DNA of 64,000 nucleotides from Selaginella tamariscina (lineage: Eukaryota; Streptophyta; Lycopodiopsida; Selaginellales; Selaginellaceae). Shown one piece after another: positions 25,960-37,049 of this stretch. A model generated the notes under the pieces. It ran no database searches. It saw nothing but the letters and a program-made list of their open reading frames with translations, and was not told where the DNA came from. How positions within the stretch are numbered: position 1 is the first letter of the stretch; every line of letters begins with the position of its first letter. The position numbers and the translations under genes were made by a program. The stretch covers positions 312,573-376,572 of the forward strand of contig PUQB01000226.1 in the NCBI GenBank assembly GCA_003024785.1, read 5' to 3'.

Positions 25960-27278
25960 TATTTTTAAGCTTTTCAATTAGTTAACTATTTTTCTGAACC
26001 TCAGCCAAGAAACAGAAATTTTTCCTCTGTTTCTTTATAATGCACACACATACACATGCACGCATACCATACGCACGCACAAGTTAGAAATAATAGCATA
26101 AAAAGGACTAAAGAAAAAATAAAGCACGTGTTCAAACTATATGAACCATTTAAAGACGTGTGATATTACCGTTTTAATGTGTGTGTGTGTGTGTGTGTAT
26201 TATACAAGTCCATATATAATGCTGAAAGCTAAATTATTAAACCTCTCTCTCTAATTATTTAATTCTAACTATTATACAAGAACTCAGTGTATAAGTATAA
26301 GAGCTTTTATTTATATAAGTGTTTGTAAATGTTAAACTGAAAGATTTGTTAATTAAGTCGTTTGGAATTTAGAAATGGATCTTACCAAATAATACACACT
26401 CGTGTAAAAAGATTGAAAAAGGATTCAATCTTAATGAAACACTATTTATATAATTAGGCACAATAAAGCGTGCACACAGACACACACAGAGCGTATACTG
26501 TACATGTAATTAATTAATAGTTACTATATTTATTTTGGTTAATGAGGTTTTGTAAAAATATCAAGTAGCGTGATAATATAGAATATTTAAACAAGAGATG
26601 AGATATTATATCATTACATACATACTGAAGATACTGAGTTATACATAGTCATATTGTCCAGTAAACTTGGAGCCACATCAGTGGTGGGAAAACATTAAAC
26701 AACCATCTGAGTCTGATATGCGTGTGTGACTTTTAATGACTTGTAGCGTGTAATGTCTCTCACTAAACCAGTTAGTCCAAGCTAATTCTGTTATTTAAGA
26801 GAGTAAATATGCATCTTGGGATTCATGATATGCAACATATTCAGGATATAATTTTTAAGAAAAGTTTATATAACCAAGAGGTTTAACACTCGGTTTTGGG
26901 GAATGCGGTTCAAGGGGAGAGTTCTGCAGAGTCGTCTAGTACTGGTTCAAGGGGAGAGTTCTGACGATTCTGAGTCAAGTTCAGCGGCGAGGAGCTATAT
27001 GTGGACGTGCGTGAGTTGTTTACTTTGAGCCTGCCTTTAACAACGTTTATGAGCACAAAGAAGAGGTGGAGTTGCCTTTGGAGCAGAACGCGATAGATGC
27101 AAACGGCCTTAGGACAGTATCTCTGGTTTTCGTTAAAGGGGGCATGTTGATGGCAATGAACATCCTTCGATCCAACATTAATGCTAGTAGTATTTTTGCA
27201 TATTGATGGGAAGAACAACAACAAATTCTTTACAAGCTGACAACTCAAGTTTTCTTGCCTCTTCTACTTGCCTTAGAT
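23259..27278. repeat. AT-rich spacer between copies 4 and 5
   Basis: This is the same spacer type, with the longest AC run (about 24717-24760), TG runs near 25939-25960 and 26178-26198, the missing 24-bp segment after cctcag near 23818, and the unit junction at 26470/26471. About 26815-27278 is the conserved 3' region of copy 5. No gene is supported. Confidence 0.8.
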
Positions 27279-29748
27279 TTACCCGGTAGACGACCGCTTG
27301 GATTTTCCTCTTCCACTTCCCACAGCACTTTTTCCACCCTTGGCATAGCAGAAAAGGCATTCGAAGTTGTGGTTGGGCTTGTACCTGTCCCCAGCGCAAG
27401 CCGTGTGTACCCAACACTTGCACCTATCGCACTGGACCCAGTTGTCCAGTTCGCTTCCCCAAGGTAGCATTGATATTCTGAACATTCCACGCATGAATCC
27501 TGAAACTTAAAAACGTCAGTCTCCTATGAAACGAAACGAAACAAGAGCAACCTTCTTTCCAGCCGGATTGTCCTTCTTCAGCAAGCTGCACCGTTCGTCG
27601 ATGACCTTAAGTGCAGTGCAAAACTCAGCGAATGAAGAAACAACCTCCTCGTACATCTTTCCACCTGTCGTATGCCCCGGGTTCTCACCATGAACGATCC
27701 AGGCCAAAAGCGTTCGCAACTTAACCCCTGGGATTCCTTTCTGCAGCTCAGTGTATAATCGACGAGCCACTTCAGGAGTCTTGGTGTGAATCTTGACCGC
27801 GTTTGTTGCAACCGAAACCTGGATAACCACGACGAATTCCTCATCGACATAGTACAAGTCCACACCCCTGTGGTTGAACTCCTTCGGAACGACCAGAATT
27901 CTCTTCCTCGGATACTTCTCTAGTATCTCCCACGAGAACTTGCCAGTAACCACCACTTCCGGATCTATAACCAGCTGCCTTGTTCCCAAATTGAAGTGCG
28001 GGCGGTGTAGTGCTGCCGCCAAAATGGTAGCCATTTCTGCATTCCAACCGATTCGGGCCATGTTGGTGTCTGACCGTACCCGGGATGTCCACTTCTGTAT
28101 CTCGCTGAGAGCATCTGCATTTTCTTCCTGCTTCAATCTCTTGGCCAGGAGAGCCATAGTATAGGGCCTTAGAACTGGTACCAGGCACCTCCCGTGACCA
28201 CCTGGACTTCGTAAAAGCACCTCGTGTCTAAAACCTGGGACAGCTTCCAGATTCTCCTCCCCAAAGAGAGCCTTCAGTAGCTGGTTCCTTCCAGCTTGAT
28301 TGGGCTGACGAATGTACTTCCGCGTCGAGCGTGTGTACCGTTTCAGGTCCCCTGTTACTTCTTCAATCGCTTTGGTTCTGGCGAAGAGATACTTGTGTAC
28401 CAGCCTAGGCACGAAACCAGTGTACCAGTACAAGTCAATAAGCTCCTCATCAGAGAGCTTTATCCCCCAGTGGTCCAGGTACTGGAAAAGTTCACGGGCC
28501 TAACACAAAAGTAAGTTCAGTAACAAAAAAAACAACTGCATCACCTCATATCCGCCGCATATGAACAGATCGACCGGCCGTTTGTCGTGTCTGAGGTCGC
28601 TCCTGATTGTGCTCCTCACCGAAACACAGACAAAAAGAGTGCAGCATTGTTGCAGACCCCACACTTTATCCCTGGCATAGCTACGAAGTGCTACCGAAGG
28701 CTTCCGGATTCCTGCAGTGTCGTCATCGTCATCCAGATCAGTGGCGTTCGCATCGTCAACCACATAGATGCGATCACGTATGGACCTGCTTCCCATAAAC
28801 AACTCCAAGTGGGCAAATGTCTCGGCAGCCATGATATCTTCCACGTCCTGCTTGTCGTCAATATAAGCCAGGAGTAGACTATTTCTCATCTCCAGAAAAG
28901 GATCGTGGACAAACTGCGCACAATCGACGAAGACAATTCGGCGGAAACTGTCCTGAACCTCAGCATTTTCCTGCTCTACGACCGAGTTTTCCTGTGATCC
29001 GTCATCCTCATCTATGGTGTCCTCCACGGCGTCCTCTTCTTGTGACACCATCTCCTCTTCACCGAATTTCTTGATAGAAAGTACTGGGTGCTTCTGCCGA
29101 GCCTTTGCAAACTTCTGGTGCAGGTCGACAACAGCAGCCATGACAGAAGTCGTTTTTCCCGAGCCTGCAGTGCCAGTAATCACTCCAAAAGAGGGCCCAT
29201 CCGTTCTCCTGGGTTCACCATCCTGAGGAAGGAGGCTCTCCAAAATGAAGCTTTTCACGGAAGGAGCGAGAGCACGACCCATGAAGTCAAATGTACGCTT
29301 ATTAACCTAACGAAGGAAAATTGAGCGAGCTTGATGTAAAAACTATGGTGCATACCTCATATAGAGACAGCACAGGACGAGGAACAGCGCTGTAGAATTG
29401 TTTCATGTTCCCAAGCTCAAGAGGTCCATGAGCCATTATCTTGTTGTGAACGGATTCCGCGAGACTCACAAAGTCGTATCTTTGTAGCTTAGCTGCAGCG
29501 AAATGGAGTATTAGATGCTTGGAAATCTGAATCGGCATACCTCTTAGAGTACGATCTCGAAGCTGCTCTAGCTCGATGGCCGCCCCAAAGCTCAAACCCA
29601 ACTTGCACCAGTCATCCCTGTTGAGAGTGAGGAATGCCCGACCGCTGATCTTGTGCAGGCTCGTCGCACTCGCGATTTCGCCATCGAAGCCGGGGAATTC
29701 TTTCTCCAGAAACCGCCCTAGCTCGCTGTAGCTGAGCGATTCCTCCAT
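27279..29748 (-). pseudogene. Array copy 5: SAM-NTPase-nuclease-PHD gene, PHD broken
   Basis: Exons are 29748-29541, 29492-29356, 29306-28545, 28499-27552 and 27499-27279. The SAM-like, linker and NTPase exons are open. The NTPase exon is 254 codons because it lacks the QEDAE piece, as in copy 1, and one valine codon in the Walker B-like VVVDDAN. In the nuclease exon one base is missing near 28210 and one is gained near 28252. These cancel, so about 13 residues differ from the other copies. It shares the residues EVARRLY with neighbouring copy 4 only. One base is missing near 27452, separating the first cysteine pair of the PHD finger from the rest. Without the PHD the other domains could still be made. 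Confidence 0.85.
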
Positions 29749-30459
29749 GGTTACCCTAAACCCGGCGGTTTACACACGTATTAACTATATTATCCATAGA
29801 TAGAATATAATTTCAATATTTTCTTGCATTTGGTGATTATGTCCTCATTTATAACAAAATAATAACAATTCAAAATCTGACAAGTTAATAAACATTAAAG
29901 TTAAAAAAATATACAATTTAAATCTTGTTAAACACAAGACAGTAAAAGAAAATTAATTCTGGGGCTTACTTAAATAAGATTAATAAATCAGTCAAATATA
30001 TTTTTATAGACATATAAATTATGACTTAACGTTTAATATTAAATTTCATTGTTATTATTGCAAAATTAGTAAAAATATATAGGTGTTATATATATATTAT
30101 ATCCTACATACATACATACATACATGTGTGTGTGTATATATACGTATATGTATATGTATCTGTATATTATATGTATGTATATATATATACATATATATAT
30201 ATAGATACACACACACACACACAAATAGAAAACGGTATATACACGTCTTTAAATGGTTTTCGTATACCAACCATGCCAATATACATTTATACATGATATT
30301 TTCTAAACCTCAGCCGAGAAACAGAATGTTTTCTGTTTCTTTATACACACACACATACACATGTCACGCACACATACCCATACGCACGCACAAGTTAGAA
30401 ATAATATCATAAAAGGGACTAAAGAAATAAACAAACATGTGTTCAAACTATTGATATTA
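29749..30459. repeat. Partial spacer of unit 5, cut by a transposon
   Basis: The sequence follows the unit spacer through the TA/TG microsatellites (30085-30225) and the cctcagccgagaaacag segment (30309-30325), which is otherwise found only in unit 1. It stops at gatatta where the Harbinger element begins. The other side of the insertion resumes at 38854. Confidence 0.85.
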
Positions 30460-30475
30460 GGGGCCTCCGCACCTG
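30460..30475 (+). repeat. Left terminal inverted repeat of the Harbinger element
   Basis: The 16 bases match 38838-38853 exactly in reverse complement. TTA stands immediately outside at 30457-30459, fitting the usual family target site. Confidence 0.9.
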
Positions 30476-31434
30476 CTTCTAAAACCACTTTTATCTCCTT
30501 AAAAGTGAACAAATCACGACCGCACCTATTTCTTGCGCTAAAAGTGTTAAAATTGGTTTTTTGGGGAATCTTCTTAAAAGAGTCGGAACCGCACCATTCT
30601 TTAAAAAATTCTTCTAAGAGGAATAACAAGGGAATATCCGCTCATTTCTGACAGAAATTTAGAGGAGCCTAAAGATCTCAAGAGGATCTTTAAGCTCTTC
30701 TAAGTGCCACGTCAACGACGGCACAACATTTAATATAGGGTGCAAGCGGTGAAGCTTTTCGCGCCACTAAGCGTCGATCATGGATGATTCTCAAGCTCAA
30801 GCTCAAGCCTTTGAAGTCAAAGTCCTGAAGTCATGGGTCAGGTGCGTTTTCTCAACAATCGAGTAGACCTGGGTGGATTTAGCAATCCATCATTGCGATC
30901 GTCTCCAGTAGGTGATCAAGGAGTTGGCCAAGGAGCTGGAGAGTTCCATGGACCTGCCCAGGTCCATGGCCAAGGGATACACAACGGGATTCACGGAGCG
31001 GGCACCCAATGGGGATTCCTGGCTTGTCTATGCTCATCAAAGCTCCCCAGCGTATTCAAGTAGCCCAATGTTTGGAACTCAGCATAGCAGCCCAGCGTTT
31101 TTTTACTCAGCCAGATAGATCTCCATTTGCTGTTGCTCATCCGGGAAGCTCAACTTTTGCTACTACTCAGCCGGGCAACTCTTTCTTTTCAGCTGCTCAG
31201 CCGGGAGCTCTTCTTTCGCTGCTGCTCACCCAACAGCTGGCGTCCATCCTAGTGGTGGAGGTGCAGAGTATGCACGCATGATGGCATCTCAGATAGATGC
31301 TGAAGTGGAGCGGCGTCGAGCCGAGCGTCGAAGGAGTTCGGAGGAGGATGAAGACGTTGAAATACTTGAAACATGTACTTGAAATACTTTCTCAGTTTTC
31401 AAAATAGCTTATGAGTGTTTTGCACATCCTCCAG

Positions 31435-32356
31435 GTGCTGTTGGCAGAGGTGCTCGTCGTGGTGGTAGAGCAAGCCGAGGCCGAGGTCGACCTGGACGTA
31501 AAACACAAGAAAGTGCTGATGGTGATGATGACAACATGGTAAGCCCTTCCCATCCATTACTTAAATTCAAATAAGTAGATGCATCTCATATTAGGCAGAG
31601 GATGGGTCGACTGTTGGTGGGAAACGAGTACGTGGAAACAATTGGACCTCAGAAGAAACGCTTGCGCTCATCAATTTGAAGGAAGAAGAGGATAGAGAGT
31701 TACGTGAGCATCCGGAACGATTTCTCCACTCTGTCAAGGCAAAAAAACGGTGGGAAATTCTAGCAAAAGCCCTAGCAAATAAAACCAGTGTTTACAGAGA
31801 TGACAAGCAGGTATCTGGCCGTTGGGACAGGCTCATGACAGGATACCGTGAGATCAATGATTATCATCGTAGCACTGGAGCTGGGAATTATTGGAGCTTG
31901 TCATTGGAGGAGAAAAAGTCTGACTCCAAGATCCCCAATGACTTTCCTCAGTGCTGCTTTGAGGCCTTGGATAGCTGGTGGAAGGACAGACCAGTCATGG
32001 CGCCTCGTGGCCTCTTTAGCTCAGAGAGAAACCAGCAGCAGCAAGAGCAGCAGCATGAGAGTGAGGTTGATTGTGGTGATGGTGACCAGGTTGTGGGGAG
32101 CACGGGCAAGAAGAAGAAGAAAAAGAGCAACGAGACACTGGTTGCTGCTCTGGGAAGCCACACCAGCATGACATGCGAGAACATGAGGTTGCAGTTGGAG
32201 ATGAAGAAGGATCAGTTTGAATGCAACTATAAACTAGCTAAGAAGAATGCAGAGGCTTCTGCTCAAGCTGCTCAGGCCTCCACTCAAGCTGCTCAAGCAA
32301 GCTTTCTTCTAGCCAACCTTTCAGAAGTTAACAGAGATCTTTGGCCGGTTATATGA
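31435..32356 (+). CDS. Harbinger Myb/SANT-like DNA-binding protein, partial model
   Basis: Two exons are clear. The first, 31435-31538, encodes an Arg-Gly-rich stretch and ends at a GTAAGC donor. The second, from 31595 after an ATTAG acceptor, begins AEDGSTVGGKR. It then reads NNWTSEETLALINL, the first helix of a trihelix/Myb-like domain, and continues with KRWEILAKAL, SGRWDRL and a conserved WWKDRP. After it come a Gln-rich piece, a lysine run and an Ala-Gln coiled-coil tail. An earlier exon near 31000-31373 is likely, since a frame ending in MASQIDAEVERRR is seen there, but its start is unclear. The frame closes at 32356, just after entering a 63-bp duplication; the sense of that duplication lies in another frame, so a frameshift or small intron near 32320 is likely. 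In this family such proteins bind element ends and cooperate with the transposase. Confidence 0.65.
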
Positions 32357-32447
32357 ACCCAAGCAAGCTTCTGCTGCTCCAGCTCAGAAGTTAACAGAGA
32401 TCTTTGGCCGGTTATATGAACCCAAGCAAGCTTCTGCTGCTCCAGCC
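32322..32447 (+). repeat. 63-bp tandem duplication in the Harbinger Myb gene
   Basis: Positions 32322-32384 and 32385-32447 are nearly identical, each beginning cagaagttaacagagatc. The length is a multiple of three. The frame KLTEIFGRLYEPKQASAAP runs through both copies, which suggests the duplicated segment is coding. Confidence 0.9.
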
Positions 32448-33149
32448 ATGGGACATCTTCTGCCTCTCCTGAAAGGGAGACATAGTGTTTTAAGATAATT
32501 GCACGTTATTTTAAGAATATTATTGCACTTTATTTATTTTTTTATATATAGATATATTTACTATGCATGCAGCAACGAAAGTTGATGCTCATCTCCCTTT
32601 TGATGTTTGGAGTTCAACTTTTTCAACAACTTCAGGACTTTATGAGGGCTCAAGCTCTTGTGGTCCAGAGAGCTGAAGCTGTGATCTGGAGTTTAGCTGT
32701 TGAAGGTGAAGACGACATTGATGAGGACATGCCACAACATGACAACATACTGGTACAGCTTGCAGCAACTTCGACTAGAACGATGGATGAAGGTTTTGGT
32801 GGGTGAAGCCAAGGAGTGTTACATGGTTTGATATTTACATGTGTAACTTCTATGACGATCCTCGATGGTACGAGTTGTTGATGATGTCAAAGGACACGTT
32901 TATTCACCTATATAGGCAATTGGCCCCAGTGATTCAACGTCAAAACACGCGCTATAGGGCTGCAATTCTCGTTCAAGTTCGGCTAGCTGCCACCCTGCAC
33001 AAACTCATCCATAATTCTGACACTAAAACTATCACTGAGCTATATGCGATAGGGAAGTCGACTTTCCAAGAGATTCTCTTGGACACTTGTGCAGCTATCA
33101 CTCAAGTGTTTGGGCACATGCTGAAGCTCCCAAACACAGAGGAGGTATG

Positions 33150-33842
33150 TGTTAAACAGGAAAAGGACTCTCTGCCTCACCTTTTCCTATTTAATCTGTT
33201 TCCTTCACGCAGACAGGAAACCTTTCATACAACGTGCCGGAAAGGCTACACCCTTTCCTTTCTCAACTCTCAATATATCTGTTATATATATCAGACTTCT
33301 CCCAGTGCCACTATGACTGGTCTCCAAAGTCAAGGGCAAGAACGGATTTTGGCTATTGCCTTGTTAGATCCATTCATTGAGAGTAAACATACACACACAC
33401 AAGATTCTCTATATGCACCTTTCATTACTAACATGAATACAAAAGACAAAGTGTAGAGAACCTTTATCTCCTGCTAGAACTTCAAATGGCCCTTTCTCCT
33501 GTTAGAACTTCCTTGAGACCCTCTGGAGACCCCTTCTCCCTTGCCCTAACTACTCCTTAACCCCTTCCTTCGCCACGTCATCCTTTTCCTTTACGTCATC
33601 CTTTTCCTTTTCCTTTTCCTCTCGGTAAGGATTTTCCTTCTTCACACCTTTCCTTCCTTTTCCTTACTCACCTTTTCCTCTCGGTACTTCACAGCCTTTC
33701 TTTCCTTTTCCTTACGCACCTTTTCCTCTCGGTAAGGATTTTCCTCCTTCACAGCCTTTCCTTCCATGCTTACTACGAACCTTCCTACCCTTATTCTCTC
33801 TACAGTAGGATGTCCTATGCTCCTAATATTTTACCTTTAACA
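33150..33842 (-). repeat. 3' LTR of the gag-only element
   Basis: It is a direct repeat of 37050-37751. On the plus strand it is rich in CCTTTTCC motifs, and it contains a TATATATA box at 33283-33290. Short indels in the (AC)n and CTCGGTAAGG repeats account for most differences from its partner. Confidence 0.93.
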
Positions 33843-33859
33843 CTGCCCCCTCCTTATTT
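33843..33859 (-). promoter_or_regulatory. Polypurine tract
   Basis: The minus strand reads AAATAAGGAGGGGGCAG directly before the TG of the 3' LTR. That is the position and composition of a plus-strand DNA primer site. Confidence 0.8.
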
Positions 33860-35504
33860 GTTGCTGTGTCCTCACGGCAACTATCCTACTCCTTCCTTTG
33901 GATGTTGATCTTCATGGTACTGTGGATTCTCTCCTTTATACTTCCAAAAGTTGTTCTTCACTTTCCTAAGTTCTTGGTTGGAAGTTGATACCTTAAGTTG
34001 CAGCACTTGCTTTCCTGCATCTTGTTCCTTAGGATCAGCATTTGCTTTTTTTTCCTGTTCCTGAATAGTTTTTCCTTCTGTTCCTTTGGCTTCTTTTCTG
34101 TGTTTATATTCACTTGCTTTAAAGGATCTGTGGTATACACATATGTATACTCTGAAGGTTGTTCCTGCAAATCAATCTTATACAGGATTGCCTTATAAAA
34201 CTTTTCCTGTAATTCAGGTCTGTCGTTTTCCTTCTGCTGAACAGTTTTCTTTCCTTTCAGCACTACGTGAAGGTCAATATTTATTAAGACCTTTAATTAG
34301 GATATGATTTCAGGATTTCTACTTCTTCCTGATTATCTAGCCCATTAAACCAATCATTCCTTCTAAAACAAGAGGTCGGATTTCCTTTTTAACATACCTT
34401 TTAGTATGATTATAGATCATTGTTTTCCTTCTCCTTCTTTACCATCATCTTTCCTGTTCTTCCATTCTGAATAACCTTATCAGACTTAATCCATAGTTGG
34501 CTAAGAACATAGTATAAACTTCCTTTTCTTCTTTTTGTAGGACAAGCAAGGATATCTATATTTGAATCCTTTTACTGTGATAGTGACTCCTCTCATTATG
34601 CTTAATGACCTTACACTTCGTTGCTTAGCCATTTTAAGGTTAAATGGAGCAGGTTGGATTGGTCCTAAACCCATCCTTTTACATTCACCTTCTTCAATAA
34701 AATTCACACCTGAACCTCCATCTATTAATACTCTCTTTAACTTTTCCTTCCCACATATACTGTGATGCAAGGAACATGTCCATCATAATCACCTTCATAC
34801 AGTACTTCCTTATCCATTTTACAAACTGTATATCCTTCACGTGAAGGTGATGTTTGCTGAACTAAACTTAATGCATTTAATATCTGGTTTCTTATGTAAG
34901 GAGCTACCTTTATCAATTGTCCAAGCGTAATCTTTATCTCCTGATTTATAGCTTGGTGATACATGGAGTCCATTGTTTTATCATGTAATGGTAATAATGA
35001 AAAACTTTGTTCACCTTTTCTATATCACCTTTATCTGTACCTTCTGATTCGTTATCAGTCTGACCTTTCTGGTCAGAATCCTGCTCCTGCTTGCTTACAT
35101 TTTCCTGTAACAAGCTCTCCTTCTTGTTAGGAGTAGTAACTACCTCACCTTCTCCATAACAAGAGGATTCCTTCTTCTTCTCTTGAAGAGCTATAACTGC
35201 CCTTACCACGGGTGGATACTTTCTTTTCCTCCTCTATTTGAATAAGCCGTGTTGTAGGCTGCACATTAGTCGTTTTGGTGGAAGTAGGAGGTTGTACCTT
35301 CCGCCTAGGACATTCCCTAGAAATATGTCCTGTTTCACCACATGTATAACAAACCTGGGAAGGAAAATTCCTACCCTGCAATCCTTGTTTATCATTTCCT
35401 TGTTTATAGGAATCATTTCTGCCTCTTTGACCTTGATATGGTCTTTCCTCTCCTCTATATTGCCTATCATTTCTTTCAGGATAAGGTCTATCATTCTGCC
35501 ACCC
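33860..35504 (-). pseudogene. Gag C-terminus and retropepsin of the gag-only element
   Basis: The reading frame changes several times. Segment 35381-35145 carries a third zinc knuckle, CYTCGETGHISREC. Segments 35209-34737 are charged linkers. Segment 34770-34501 holds the retropepsin, with the active-site motif LIDGGSGVN and GLGPIQPAPF after it. Segment 34263-33958 is Lys/Glu-rich and of unknown role. The protease motif is almost the same as that of the remnant at 47624-47851. The several frame changes suggest decay or frameshift expression; nothing resembling polymerase follows. Confidence 0.75.
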
Positions 35505-36917
35505 TTATATGGACCATTTCTTCCTGCATAATAATTTCCTCTCTAATTTCGTAAGGATTATCATTCCTTCGGTCATAATATCCACTGTTCCTATTCTGAT
35601 AAGGAACTTCATTCCTTCTGCCATATATATTGTTCCTGTTCTCATAAGGAATGACATTATCATTCCTATCATTCCCACGATTCCTGTTAGTGGGAACCTT
35701 CTAGGAGGTGGACGTTCATCCATTCTCCTTTCTCTCTCTATACTAGCCACATTCTGATTTAGGAAATGTCTGCAGTTTCGGGCTACATGTCCTTCCTTTC
35801 CGCAGATTTGGCATGTAGGCAATTGCAGCCTACATTCCTCCACCGTATGGCCCGGATTGTTACATTTAGTACACCATACTTTTTCCTTTAACTCCTCTTT
35901 AACTGTCATTCCTTTTAAAGTTTTCATCATTTGAGCCAATGCTTTCTCATCTATAGGATATTTTCGAACTTTTACTACATCAGCTTCCTCTTCCTCTTCA
36001 TCAGAGGATTCTTCCTTTCTTCCATATACTTTCAGCTTTCCTTCTGCAATCTTTTCTATCTGCCTTCTCTTCTTCTCATATATTTTTAATTGATTAATGA
36101 GATCCTCTCTATCCTTTTCATTGATAGTAAGTGCTAGATCTCTATATGGTTTTAGCAACCCTTGCTTATACCATTGCAATAAGGCATCCATCTTCACATA
36201 TGCCTTACACTTTTTCTCATGTTTCTTAAAACGGTGTGTATATTCATCTATCTTTTCTGTTTTGCCTTGAAGGATAGTCCTTAACTTCTCTAAATGTTCC
36301 TCCGGCAATTCCTCCTTTCTGAAATATTCCTTAAATGCATCAGTAACCTTCTGATAATTCTCTCTGACTTCCTTTTCTAAATCATAATACCAATCAGAGG
36401 CATTTCCTTTCAATGTATGTGGAAATATAAGCAGCCTTTCTGCATCCGTCACCTTATACAGTTTTACTACCTCTTCAAACTGTTGTAAGTGCCTTTTCGG
36501 ATTTTCCTTCTTTCCTGCAGAGAATGTGGGATACATCACCGTACCCCCAAACATTCCCGGGAAAAGTGCCATATTTGTAATAATCCTTTGCTCTGGTGTA
36601 TTTCCTCTTACACCTTCCTCCCTTCCTCTTCGGGAGTTCTCAGGAGATCCTTCTCCTTGCAATCTCGGTATATGAACAGGCACTCCTCCTCTCACTGTTT
36701 CCTCTAAACCAGCTGTTTGATACTGCCTCCAATTCTCTGGATCAGCCTCAGATTTCTGTATTGTTTCTGCAATATCCTCTACTATCTTGCCAAGGATATT
36801 TTGACGTCTATTTTCGTCAGTTTCAGGTTGCTGTTGGGCAGCCACTCTATTGGCCTGCCTTTGGTTCCTCTGATCAGCTAAGGCTGGATCAGGACGATGG
36901 TTCCTCCACGGTTCCAT
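35505..36917 (-). CDS. Gag polyprotein of the gag-only retrotransposon
   Basis: This is an open frame of 470 codons starting MEPWRNHRPDP. It is close to the primer-binding site, as expected for the first ORF of a retrotransposon. Its middle contains a retrotransposon gag (capsid) region, including TLKGNASDWYYDLEKEV. Two CCHC zinc knuckles lie near residues 360-395 (CTKCNNPGHTVEEC and CQICGKEGHVARNC), which bind RNA during packaging. The last 60 residues are low in complexity (repeated Met-Ile-Arg), and the frame probably shifts there. That an undamaged gag survives in an element without polymerase suggests selection for particle formation or recent movement. Confidence 0.82.
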   Translation of the reverse strand: MEPWRNHRPDPALADQRNQRQANRVAAQQQPETDENRRQNILGKIVEDIAETIQKSEADPENWRQYQTAGLEETVRGGVPVHIPRLQGEGSPENSRRGREEGVRGNTPEQRIITNMALFPGMFGGTVMYPTFSAGKKENPKRHLQQFEEVVKLYKVTDAERLLIFPHTLKGNASDWYYDLEKEVRENYQKVTDAFKEYFRKEELPEEHLEKLRTILQGKTEKIDEYTHRFKKHEKKCKAYVKMDALLQWYKQGLLKPYRDLALTINEKDREDLINQLKIYEKKRRQIEKIAEGKLKVYGRKEESSDEEEEEADVVKVRKYPIDEKALAQMMKTLKGMTVKEELKEKVWCTKCNNPGHTVEECRLQLPTCQICGKEGHVARNCRHFLNQNVASIERERRMDERPPPRRFPLTGIVGMIGMIMSFLMRTGTIYMAEGMKFLIRIGTVDIMTEGMIILTKLERKLLCRKKWSI

Positions 36918-37030
36918 TCATTCCTTCTCCTTTACACATCTGGCTCTACACCTTCCGAGCCTTTTTCAGAATGAGATTTCTATCTTTTTAGCCTCTTTTC
37001 TCAATGAATGCTAACACTGCAATGGCGAAA

Positions 37031-37047
37031 TCCCTCCGTGGTCGCCA
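37031..37047 (-). promoter_or_regulatory. Primer-binding site of the gag-only element
   Basis: The minus strand reads TGGCGACCACGGAGGGA two bases after the end of the 5' LTR. It begins TGG, complementary to the CCA end of a tRNA. The identical motif with the same 2-base spacing is at 49393-49410 in another element. Confidence 0.8.
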
Positions 37048-37049
37048 AT

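Larger units (their letters stand above)
471..30459 (-). repeat. Tandem array of about 6.5-kb gene-plus-spacer units
   Basis: The same sequence recurs head to tail with a period near 6.51 kb. Taking the recurring junction (aataaagcg joined to tgcacacagac) as the boundary, the units are 471-6929, 6930-13446, 13447-19957, 19958-26470 and 26471-30459; the last continues beyond a transposon at 38854. Each unit carries one minus-strand gene and one AT-rich spacer. Units are nearly identical apart from short indels and a few shared variants. Some single-base indels lie in homopolymers and could be sequencing errors. Array length could also be affected by assembly. Confidence 0.95.
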
